64,000 nt of DNA from Melieria omissa (Eukaryota; Arthropoda; Insecta; Diptera; Ulidiidae), in contig OZ020269.1 in NCBI GenBank assembly GCA_963971225.1, forward strand, positions 9,616,201 through 9,680,200, read 5' to 3'. The notes beneath the pieces are model-generated. The model had not been told where the DNA came from, ran no database searches, and was given only the letters and a program-made list of their open reading frames with translations. Of this stretch, positions 1 through 9,612 are shown piece by piece (position 1 is the first letter of the stretch; each line of letters starts with the position of its first letter). Position numbers and translations under genes: made by a program.

Positions 1-530
1 AACATGAATAACGTACAGGGTGTGTGGCAGTAATCAACGTAAGGGAAATTATTTTGCAACATAAACCTTGACATATTTGTACGACCATCATTTGACCATA
101 CAATGACTCACGTAAAAGGAGGAGGGAGTTTTGGGAGTTAAATCCCCAAAAATGGTTTGACAATAATTGTGGCACAATAATTGTGCGTGGCGCAAATGAT
201 TTTCAATTGTATAAAGCCTCTTCTCCCAACACGAAAGCTTTAAAACTTATAGGTGTTTGTTTTTTAAAAGGAGCCATCGCTCAGGGGGAGCTCCTACTTT
301 CTTCAGAGAGATAATTTCATAAACGCGCCGTACGAACCAAAAGCGATCTCTCTCCGTAAAACGTAGAGCTTAGGAATCTCGTATTGACGAAAATTGTATA
401 AGTTAAAAGTGTCGAGTGAAATTTTGGTGATGGTATCTAATTGCTCATCTCTGATGGCTGGATCAATAACCTTATAAGAGACTAGGATTCAGATTCACTG
501 GAAGTGATGATTCGCTTCCCAACATACGGC
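1..530. other. No gene recognised
   Basis: No coding region, RNA gene or transposon end was recognised here. The stretch is AT-rich and carries a short direct repeat (CAATAATTGTG-type, about 170-187). It lies directly beside the minisatellite that follows. Confidence 0.6.
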
Positions 531-1130
531 ACAAATATATCTATAGTAAATAAATATAAATCGGCATAAACATATCGATAATAAACAAACATAAATCGAT
601 ATAAACATGTCGATAATAAATAAATATAAATCGGCATAAATCTACCGATAATAAATACAAATAAATCGGCATAAATATATCGATAATAAATATAAATCAG
701 AAAAGATATATTGAGTGTAAATAAACATAAATCGGCATAATTATTTCGATAGTAAATAAATATAAAACGGCATAAATATATCGATAATAAATACAAATAA
801 ATCGGTATAAATATATCGATAATAAATACAAAGAAATCGATATAAATATATCGATAAGAAGTAAAGATATCGATAGTAAATAAATATAAATCAGCATAAA
901 TATATCTATAATAAATAAACATGAATCGGAGTAAATATATCTATAATAAATAAATATTTCGATAATAAATATAAATCGGCATAAGTATATCGATAATAAA
1001 CAAACATAAATCGGCATAAATATATCGATAGTAAAAAAATAAATATATCGATAATAAATAAATATAAGTCGGCATAAATATATCGATAATAAATAAATAT
1101 AAATGGGCATAAATATATCGATAATTAAAA
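531..1130. repeat. 35-bp AT-rich minisatellite, about 17 units
   Basis: A tandem array whose unit alternates a TCGGCATAAA block, an ATATCGATAATAAA block and an ATAAATATAAA block. The TCGGC or TCGAT landmark recurs at 561, 596, 631, 666, 697, 732 and 767, so the period is 35 bp with one 31-bp unit. Units differ by point changes and small gaps. Long open frames rich in Tyr, Ile, Leu and Phe run through it on the minus strand, but they follow from the repeat having few stop codons in those frames and are not genes. The array ends near 1130 where the sequence becomes mixed. Confidence 0.93.
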
Positions 1131-4100
1131 ATCAATGGCAAAAAGGAAGCTTAAGGTCGAGTCTGATTTAAACTGATTAAGTAAAGTAAACCCTATAAAA
1201 TGTTTATGCTGCGGATGGGACAAATTGTTTATGCAACAAAGGCTCGCCTAGGCGCCCTGAAGAGAGGTTTTAGAGCAGATTGTAAACCGGTAACAAGTTG
1301 TTAGGGAGAATTCCAACGAAAACTCCTTCACAGATTTGTTGGTGAGAATTTAATTTAGACGCTTTGGAAACTCATCGATAGTAACCTTAAATGGCAATAA
1401 AGTTGATTGACAACATTAAAAATTAAATTGAAGTATTTCAATCACAAAAGAATGCCAAAAAGTCTTTCTACACTATGTTCTTAACACTTCATTGCACTCT
1501 ACTGCGTGTAAAGAAGGAGAGTTTGAATAATACCGGTTTCTACTTCAAAAGGAGTTCAAAAAGAAACTGATATTTATTATCCTTGAAGCAACTGCAGCAC
1601 CCCGTAACTTTGAAATAAATTAAATCTTTAAATTGTGTGCTTTTCGAGGGAATTGGGGTCTTATTTTTAGATTCGTTTGTGAAGTTGAGAAAATTGCTCA
1701 TTTTAGATCATTCAGGGAGCAATCAGATTTGAAGATAAAACGAAGCGGTAGTGGCTGAAGTGAGAAGTCAAAAAGCCTTGGGGGCAAATTATCAATGAAC
1801 CCATTAGCATCTGTAAGCTGTTGTCACAGTTTGCAAATCCACTTTAGAGTTTGGCCTTGGCCGCATATGTAATTAATTATTTTGTCTAGGCTGTTGTTGT
1901 GTTCCACAGTACCAACACCAAATAAACCGCAGTTTGCAAATAAAAGCACACACACACACACACACGCATATAGTCTTCGCACCACCACTAATGCTACCCA
2001 CAAGACTGCCACAACGTGCGTCGCTCGCCAGCGTCGCTGGTATTGCTTACGTCTGCCGCTGCCTTGAGTTGTTAGCTGCCAATAATAAAAATCAAGGGGC
2101 GCAGATAGCACAAGGTGAAACAACAAGAAAAGCGGATTACAAAAACAAAAACACACTCAAAGCCAACTTTGAAAGGGGTGAAATCCCTTCACACTGTGAA
2201 CTACAGCCACCGGAAATTGCGTGTTGCGGTTGTAGTTAGGCAGGAAGCAGCAGAGGTGAAGTTGAATTGGAAGTGGAAGTGGGAGTTTTGGACAAGAAAG
2301 GCGGCGGTTTCATATAGGTTAGAGTGCACGGAGTGACTGGTTGTTGCTGCTGTCGACTAGTACCGTTGTTGAGCCATAATGAGGCATTGGCACTGATAGT
2401 GTGCATGGAATTTAATTACATTTATAATGAGCGACGTTGGTTGTAATTGTGGGAAGAAAACACCAACACCAACAGCGCTAAATTACGGTAATAACAACAA
2501 TAAACAAGCAACAGCAGTGAGAGCGCTGCCAGATAGACCGGTCAGTCAGGTCTGTCTGTCAGAGTGGCAAACAAAAATGACAACAACGCCATAACGATAA
2601 CAACAACACAGACTATGACAATATGCTGTCAATCGACAAGTAATGCGATGCTGCGCCGCTTTCTGAGTGGCACCGAAGAAAGCTGAAACAAATACATGGA
2701 AAATTCTGGCACGCAGAATACTTGAATGACGTTGCTGGAAAGCGGCAAATCAAGGCTTCCAGTTACAATGTGAAAGCTTCTGCAATGAAATTAAACCGGC
2801 AACAGTAGCAATAATGGGGAAAACAACAACAACACAATAACGCCTCTCCGTAACCGAATCCTGTTGTCGCCGTTTTTCTGTGCAGCGCTGGTCTAGTGGG
2901 CTGATAGACGCGCCTGCCAGTCGGTTTCTGTTGTCAGCCATCACAAACAATATAATAATATCCTCGTCAAGATCCTTGCAACGCTACAGCACCCAGCAAG
3001 CGTGCGTGGGCAGTGTGGGGTGACGAGCAGAACACCTTTGCAAGCGCTGCGACTGCTCCAGTGTTCGAGGCCACAGTCTGCGCCACTCCCCATGCCCCCC
3101 TCACGCGGTCACTCCCACCAGCAAAGGACTAATAGGAGGCAGGGACCGTTTGCACGAGCGTTGCATTGGAGCGCAATGGACGTGCTTAAATATGCACAGG
3201 TGCGTCTTTACGCACTCATACACAGCCATACAGACACACAGGCAGACAGAGATAGGCACGCACTTTGGTACATGTCGAGAGCCGCAAGCGTTTTGCATTT
3301 TGGACGAGTGTGAGTGCTAGACACGGCAGTGTCTGTCTGCTGCATTGGTGTGAGCAGAAGCAACAGTTGGCACTTGACAATTGCATGTGTATGCATGGCT
3401 GTCATTGCTTCTCTGTGTGTGTGTGTGTGTGCACCGAGTGTGCAGCAGGTGGCCATCGGTGCGGCTTTCTCTTTTTGGTTTATGAACTTATTGATTTTTT
3501 TAAACCGCAAATGTTGCGCAACACGAAACCCCAACATGATGCACATTGTATGGCAACATTGCAAAATCCATTGTGTTGTGTTGTGTATTTGGCGAGCTGC
3601 AAGCGTGTTCCAAAGCATCTTCGAAGGCGTAACAAATACACACGCAATGTGGTTGCTGTGTGTGAGAGAAATAAAAAAAAACAGTAGTTGCTGCTTAACG
3701 TTCATTCATGTTTTAAAAAACGTTTTTATGAAATAATTTTTTCATATTAAATAATTTTTAGTTTTCGCCACTTTTGACATTCCAATCAAATTCATTTCAC
3801 ATCGCGCATTATTCAAATATCTGCGCGCAGTCTCAGGCCACGCAAGCATGAAAATATTTATTCATATTTTTATTATCTACATAAAGTGTAGTGCAAAAAT
3901 ATTTATAGGTAAGTTCTTTGTGTTTGTTCTCGTATGTTTATTGTTCGAATACACTGTGAATCAGATTATTTATTGCTTTATTTATATGAATAAAATCAAA
4001 CAATCACATTTACCTGCGTGGATGGTGATGAGTGGATGTGGACAGTGGCCATGAGGACTGAAACTAGTGTTGTACAACTACTCGTAAAGGGATTTTTATG

Positions 4101-5574
4101 TGCTCAAGTATCCCAATAAACTAATTTACCATTTTGACTTTTGAGTTGATTATTTTAAACAATTTCAAATCGAGCCGATGGCAAACGATCAGCTGAACTA
4201 TTAGAATAGCCAAATTTTTGTCTCATAATGTTATGCTTCTTCTATGTAGACAACACTGTAAACAAAATCATCATAAGTCTCTCTACACAAAATTACTCAC
4301 TTCTGGGCAGACATTTTCAATTCGGCGCCATGAATTTCATTTCATTTTTATATTTGTTAAATATTAGTATTTAGCGAATTTAATGGCCATTCTCATACAT
4401 TCATATATTTTTGTGTATGTATGCAATAAAAATCAAATTAGCATCACTTAATGCGCTGGCGCCGAGCACTAATAAAGCTGAACACAGCGCTAACCATGCA
4501 ACATTTCCCTTTCTTACATTTCATTTGTGCACATTTTGAGTTTGCTTAGCTTTTGTTATTGTTGTTCATAATTATTGTTATTTTTATTTTTGCTGTTGCC
4601 AATGCGGTTTTTTCTCGAATACTTAATTGAATATAAAAAAATATTCAATTCATTGTTGACAGTGTTTGGTGCCAAAAAGATTTGTTTCTTTTCGCGAAAT
4701 TCTCATACAATATCTAAAAATTGTATATGTATATAGACAAATGTTTTATTTTAGTTGTTATTGTATGATAAATTTAATCAGCATCAGTTGAACGTCAATG
4801 TCAACTTTTCAGCTTTCGTACATAGATATATACAGATTTTTTTGAGGCGATGATGTCGCTTCGCGCACAGCGTTGCATATTCGATGAAATTATTGAGCAA
4901 ATTATAAACGTATTTTTAAAGCAAATTTAAAATGGTATAATCGCTTTTCCGACATACTAAATTGATATGTGGTATTTTTAGAAGTGAACTAAATAAAATT
5001 AAATTAAAATATAAATCTTAGGGATTCATAGATGACGTGCGTTATGCTGAGAATCATTTTATTGTGGTTAATTTTCACTAAATACTTTTTATAGATTAAT
5101 AGATTAATTAATAGATTGAATCTTTAAGTATCGAACTCAAAAAAGAGTTGGAAACGTTCTTACATTATTCAACCGAATCTTATCTAATCATCAGTAAAGA
5201 TACTTTATACAAGGTGTGGTACAAAGGAAAAATATATTTTTGCATGAGTTTTAAGTCTTTTTTTAGCATAGTTAAAATTATCCAATTTATGCCAAATATT
5301 AATAAATTAAAAGAGAAGTAGCTAACAAAATCCTTCTATTGAAAAAGTAGGCGATTTCATTTTACTACACCTTTCTTTTTTAATTTTATTGGCTGATAAA
5401 CCTCACTAGTGGGACCCCAAGTACCTTTAAGATGGTTCTGAGGATAAGAAAGGTCTTGAAAAATCTGGTGGTTCTAAGGTTAAGACAGATCTTCAAGTTG
5501 TGACACTGTTCTTGGATTTTGAGCATTATTGGAAATTGTACCCTAATGGACACCATTTCTTTCTAAATATGTAT
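1131..5574. other. Intergenic, no gene recognised
   Basis: No open frame here resembles a known protein and no RNA gene was recognised. The region holds a (CA)n run at about 1948-1965, a (GT)n run at about 3413-3431, and CAACAA-type stretches at 2460-2600 and 2820-2835. From 3700 onward it is strongly AT-rich. The short open frames look like chance frames in repetitive or AT-rich DNA. Confidence 0.55.
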
Positions 5575-5578
5575 ATAT

Positions 5579-5997
5579 TGTTACGAAAATTACTTCACAG
5601 GTTCGTTTGGATTGGTTTTGAAAATAAAACAACTTCAGTTACTCAGCAAAAATCAACAATCAGAAACTAACTTTATTTACAGTATTACACTTTGCTTGTA
5701 TCTACACTTGTTACCACTTTGCTCGCTCAACACAGACTCGACCCCTTGTGCTGCCACTGCTGCTTTTATACCACTTTTCTTATCGCGCCGAAGTTTCTTG
5801 CAACTTCTAATTGGAAAGCGCTCGACCATTCTCGCACAGCCCATTTCGAGAACCATCCTTGCCATATCGGACTATACCAAGCGAATTTATAACAGTTTTG
5901 CTGTACTTCACAGTGCATGCCTAAAAGTATGCTTGGAAAACATTCGTGCGGAGAAGGCATTCCCGTACAGGGCGGCACAGAATTCCTCATCGTATCA
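5579..5997 (-). repeat. 3' LTR of the gypsy element
   Basis: A 419-bp repeat that is TG...CA bounded on the plus strand (TGTTACGAA to CGTATCA) and matches 11243-11661 at a constant offset of 5664. On the element's strand it starts TGATACG and ends CGTAACA. It contains a TATA-like box (TATAAAA, plus 5761-5772) and an AATAAA signal (plus 5672-5677). That implies U3 from 5997 down to about 5733, then R, then U5. These sub-boundaries are inferred from spacing only. Confidence 0.95.
5672..5677 (-). promoter_or_regulatory. LTR polyadenylation signal (AATAAA)
   Basis: AATAAA on the minus strand, inside the 3' LTR and downstream of the TATA-like box. The same hexamer is at 11336-11341 in the other LTR. 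The position suits 3' end formation of the retroelement transcript. It was assigned by motif only. Confidence 0.5.
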
Positions 5998-6010
5998 CTG
6001 CCCATCACTT
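5998..6010 (-). promoter_or_regulatory. Probable polypurine tract
   Basis: On the element strand this is AAGTGATGGGCAG, directly before the 3' LTR (TGATACG...). It is purine-rich with three pyrimidines, which is weak for a polypurine tract but in exactly the expected place. It overlaps the integrase stop codon. Its role in priming plus-strand DNA is inferred from position. Confidence 0.55.
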
Positions 6011-7310
6011 AGACTTGTTCGTCCCGAACAAGTACCGAGGCTCCGCCGGAGTAAGACGCCAGGCGCTCCAAATGGACTACTTTCAGCCTGGCGTTTCCGT
6101 TGCAGCAGCGTTGAACCCTGTACACCACGTCATTAATCCTGGTCACGACTTTGTACGGTCCTTCCCATGACGTTTGAAGCTTTGGAGACAAACCTTTCCT
6201 GCGCTGCGGGTTGTAAAGCATTACTAGATCGCCTTCTTGGAACCCCGCTGTGTTAGCTCGTAGATCATATCTGGCTTTCATCTTATCGCTGACCAGTTGG
6301 ATACGGTCCCTTATAAACTGGTGGATTTCTTCCAGCTCCGATCGCTTATTAACTGCGTAATCAGTCTTAGCGCCTTCCGTCGTGCTGACCACTCCGAACT
6401 TCAAGTCAGCAGGCAATCTCAGCTCTGTGCCGAACACTGCTCGGGCTGGAGTGAGTGATGTCGTATCGTGCGGGGCTGACCTATACGCCATCAAGAACAG
6501 CGGAATATGCGTGTCCCAATCCTTTTGATTCCTGCTTACTACTTTCCGCAGATATTCCTCCAGTGTTCGATTGAATCGTTCCACCATGCCGTCGGACTGG
6601 GGATGCAAAGGACAGGTGCGAGTTTTCCTTATTCCTAGTAGCTCACACACTTCTTTTAATACAAGAGACTCGAAATTCCGGCCTTGATCCGAGTGCAACT
6701 CCAGTGGAACTCCAAATCTGGCCACCCAGTTGTTTACCAACATTTCCGCGACCGTGGTGGCCTCCTGGCTAGGAATAGGATATACTTCGGGCCATTTGCT
6801 GAAATAGTCCATCACCACCAGCACATATTTGTTGCCTTGAGTGCTAAGAGGGAATGGCCCGGCGACGTCCATGGCAATTCGCTCAAAGGGCGCTCCCATG
6901 TTGTACTGCTGCATGCGGCCCCGAGATCTTCTTGTTGGCCCTTTCGCAGCCGAACATCGATCACAGCTCTTAATCCAATCGGCGACAGACTCCTGGCATC
7001 CTACCCAGTAGAATCGCCTTTTTATTTTGGCGACAGTTTTTGTGATGCCTAGGTGCCCTCCGCTAGAGTCGTTATGGTATGCCTCGATCACCTCGTTGAT
7101 CCTGCATTTCGGGACTAAAATTAGGGAATTGCTGGTCCGGCCATCCTCACTCTCCCACTCGCGGTATAGGCAACCATCAGACAGCCGCAGACTTTGCCAC
7201 TGCGCCCAGTAAGCCTTCGCGATCGGGCTCTCACCGGCCATCTCCTGCCAGTCTGGACGTGCGCCTTGCTCCTTGCCTTCAATGATTTTTTTTAAGATCC
7301 GTATCCTCAC
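6009..7310 (-). CDS. Integrase portion of pol (frame-shifted from RT)
   Basis: This frame encodes the retroelement integrase that inserts the cDNA. Numbering from the first in-frame GTG at 7310, the zinc-binding H79, H86, C116 and C119 (HHCC) are present. The catalytic triad is D148, D208 and E244, with 35 residues between the last two (DD35E). A C-terminal GPY-like segment (WEGPYKV) follows, and no chromodomain was seen. The GTG is probably not a real start, because the region should be made as part of Pol. It overlaps the upstream RT-RNase H frame by 32 bp, and the frames differ by one net base at an A8 run (plus 7286-7293). The stop is at 6009-6011, against the 3' LTR. All visible catalytic residues are intact. 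Confidence 0.93.
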   Translation of the reverse strand: MRIRILKKIIEGKEQGARPDWQEMAGESPIAKAYWAQWQSLRLSDGCLYREWESEDGRTSNSLILVPKCRINEVIEAYHNDSSGGHLGITKTVAKIKRRFYWVGCQESVADWIKSCDRCSAAKGPTRRSRGRMQQYNMGAPFERIAMDVAGPFPLSTQGNKYVLVVMDYFSKWPEVYPIPSQEATTVAEMLVNNWVARFGVPLELHSDQGRNFESLVLKEVCELLGIRKTRTCPLHPQSDGMVERFNRTLEEYLRKVVSRNQKDWDTHIPLFLMAYRSAPHDTTSLTPARAVFGTELRLPADLKFGVVSTTEGAKTDYAVNKRSELEEIHQFIRDRIQLVSDKMKARYDLRANTAGFQEGDLVMLYNPQRRKGLSPKLQTSWEGPYKVVTRINDVVYRVQRCCNGNARLKVVHLERLASYSGGASVLVRDEQV

Positions 7311-9612
7311 GCTGGTCCTTTTGTATCTTCTCCGCAGACCACTCCTCCTCTGGCAGAACGCTGACCAATCGTACGTCCACTATCTGCTCTTTGCTTTCGG
7401 CTCGCAAACAATGCCTGCATTCGGTTTTGCACGGACGGCGTGACAAGGCATCGGCATTCCCATGGCTGCTACCCTTGCGATGCTCTACCGTGTAGTCGTA
7501 GCTCTGCAGCCGCTCGATCCACCGCGCCAATTGGCCTTCCGGATCTTTAAAGTTCAGTAGCCATTTCAATGCCGCATGATCTGTGCGCAGGCGAAACTTT
7601 TGCCCATACAGGTATTTATGGAAGTGTTTCACGCATTCCAGTACTGCGAGCAACTCCCTTCGGGTCACACAGTAGTTGCGTTCAGGCTTTGACAAAATTT
7701 TGCTGTAGTACGCTATCACTTGTTCTTGGCCATCTATTATCTGTGACAGCACACCGCCAATACTATGCCCACTTGCATCTGTATCCAGCACAAACATCTC
7801 TCCAGGAACGGGGAAGGCCAGAATTGGAGCAGTGCACAGTTTTTCCTTCAGTCGTGCAAACGCCTGCTCCTGCTCTTCACCCCACGCGAAGGCTTGATTC
7901 TTTTTCGTCAGTTTGTGCAAGCTGCCAGCTATGTTCGCAAATCCTGGAACGAATCTTCGGTAGTATGTGCACAGGCCCAGGAAACTGCGGAGTTCGTGTA
8001 GATTGCGTGGCCGGGGCCACTCCTTCACCGCCGTGATCTTGCCTTCGTCCGTATGTACTCCGCGAGCGGAAACCGTGTGACCCAAATACTTGACCTCTTT
8101 TTGGAACAGCGAGCACTTCTTTGGGTTGAGTTTAAGCCCGGCTTTCTGTATTCGCTCAAATACCTCCTTCAGCTTTTCCAGGTGGTCGTCGAAGCTTTTG
8201 CCCATCACGATTATGTCGTCGAGGTATACCAGACACGTCCGCCAATGCAGCCCTTTCAGCACACGCTCCATTAGCCGCTCGAATGTTGCTGGTGCGTTGC
8301 AGAGTCCAAACGGCATGACGGTGAACTGCCACAAACCGTCGCCAACACTAAAAGCCGTTTTCTCCTTGTCCTGGTCTGCAAGTTCCACCTGCCAATAGCC
8401 GCTGCGTAAGTCGAGTGTGGAAAACCACTGTGTGCCTGACAGTGTGTCCAGGGTGTCATCGATCCGAGGTAGTGGATAGCTGTCTTTCTTGGTCACGTCA
8501 TTGAGCTTCCGATAGTCCACACAGAATCGGGTACTGCCATCCTTTTTCTTGACTAGCACGACCGGCGAGCACCAAGGACCTGACGAAGGCTCTATGACCT
8601 TTTCTGTATGCATGTTTCCAATCAAATTTGTGACCTCTTCCCTCTTGGCCAGAGGAACTCGTCTTGGCGGTTGGCGGATTGGTTTCGCGCTTCCGGTGTC
8701 GATGTTGTGCTTCACTATGGCTGTTCTTCCGTCCGCTTCCGTTGCAAATATTGACCCATAGTGCTGCAGGAGTGACCGCGCCTTCTGTTTCTGCTCGCCT
8801 GTCAATTCACTGCACCACGGGGTCTGCGGTATGGCGTCCATGTTAGAACCGCTTTTCTTACTTCCTCCGGGTGGACTGCTTTCGCAATTGACAACTGCTT
8901 CCGCCTCTCTACACTCGCCAATGACCGCATCTTTTCCGACATATCTGGTCGTGTTCAGTGGATTGAGTATCCTGACTGGTATTTTGCCATTTTTGGGTTC
9001 CACTAATGTACGTCCGATTATTATGTTGTCGTATCCTTGTTTTGGCGCTTCTACAACCCACAGCCGACTTGTCCCATCGTCCTCGTCCACCTTTGCCCAC
9101 ACAATCGCCTCGGAATTCGCTGGTATCTTCTGGTGTTGACACGAGACAACTTTCCTTACCGCCACGCTTCGGTCATAGCCAGTGTGCAGGGGGAATTCAA
9201 CGTTGGCATACTTCAGCACATTTTCTTTCAGGTCCAGCGTAAAACCATGCCTAATCATGAAATCCACGCCGATAATCACGTCGTCCATTATATCCGCGAC
9301 GATGAACTCATGCTCCAGGCTGCTGGTGCCGATAGCAATTGTTTTTGTTACTTTTCCTCTTACCGGCGCACGCTCGCCAGTCGCAGTCCTCAGCTGTATG
9401 CCATGCAGCGGTTCCCAGTTCTTCAGAAGCTTCCTTTTTATGATCGAAAATGACGCTCCAGTATCCAGTGTCAACACGAACAACTTTCCATCTATCTTTC
9501 CTTCAATCGTCAAGCTGCTGGGTTGCCGTTTCAGCTGTGAGACAAGGACGGTGGGGCAGCGGGTTGTGGGGATCAGCTCACGCCCCTTTGGGCTGACCCG
9601 TTTTAGTTTAAC
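7279..9612 (-). CDS. Pol: protease, reverse transcriptase, RNase H
   Basis: The frame is open from the frameshift heptamer at 9612 to a TGA at 7279-7281. Counting from the TTG at 9513, the protease motif LDTGAS is near residues 16-21. The RT carries the segment with FSTLDLRSGYWQ (about 364-375) and the catalytic YLDD at 430-433. The RNase H domain follows, with LDTDASGHSIGG and a downstream RTDHAALKWL segment. The TTG is probably not used: there is no ATG near the protease, and the frame is -1 to gag, so expression as Gag-Pol by frameshifting fits. The frame ends 15 codons into a linker that continues in another frame to integrase. Domain order and motifs are directly visible; the exact cleavage points are not. 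Confidence 0.95.
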   Translation of the reverse strand, partial: VKLKRVSPKGRELIPTTRCPTVLVSQLKRQPSSLTIEGKIDGKLFVLTLDTGASFSIIKRKLLKNWEPLHGIQLRTATGERAPVRGKVTKTIAIGTSSLEHEFIVADIMDDVIIGVDFMIRHGFTLDLKENVLKYANVEFPLHTGYDRSVAVRKVVSCQHQKIPANSEAIVWAKVDEDDGTSRLWVVEAPKQGYDNIIIGRTLVEPKNGKIPVRILNPLNTTRYVGKDAVIGECREAEAVVNCESSPPGGSKKSGSNMDAIPQTPWCSELTGEQKQKARSLLQHYGSIFATEADGRTAIVKHNIDTGSAKPIRQPPRRVPLAKREEVTNLIGNMHTEKVIEPSSGPWCSPVVLVKKKDGSTRFCVDYRKLNDVTKKDSYPLPRIDDTLDTLSGTQWFSTLDLRSGYWQVELADQDKEKTAFSVGDGLWQFTVMPFGLCNAPATFERLMERVLKGLHWRTCLVYLDDIIVMGKSFDDHLEKLKEVFERIQKAGLKLNPKKCSLFQKEVKYLGHTVSARGVHTDEGKITAVKEWPRPRNLHELRSFLGLCTYYRRFVPGFANIAGSLHKLTKKNQAFAWGEEQEQAFARLKEKLCTAPILAFPVPGEMFVLDTDASGHSIGGVLSQIIDGQEQVIAYYSKILSKPERNYCVTRRELLAVLECVKHFHKYLYGQKFRLRTDHAALKWLLNFKDPEGQLARWIERLQSYDYTVEHRKGSSHGNADALSRRPCKTECRHCLRAESKEQIVDVRLVSVLPEEEWSAEKIQKDQREDTDLKKNH

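Noticed and set aside
482..1141. Open frames of 66-146 residues rich in Tyr, Ile and Leu
   Set aside because: They are translations of the 35-bp minisatellite; repetitive content and lack of any family resemblance argue against genes.
5612..6136. Plus-strand 174-residue frame and its 135-residue twin at 11276
   Set aside because: They are translations of the LTR antisense strand; identical because the LTRs are identical.
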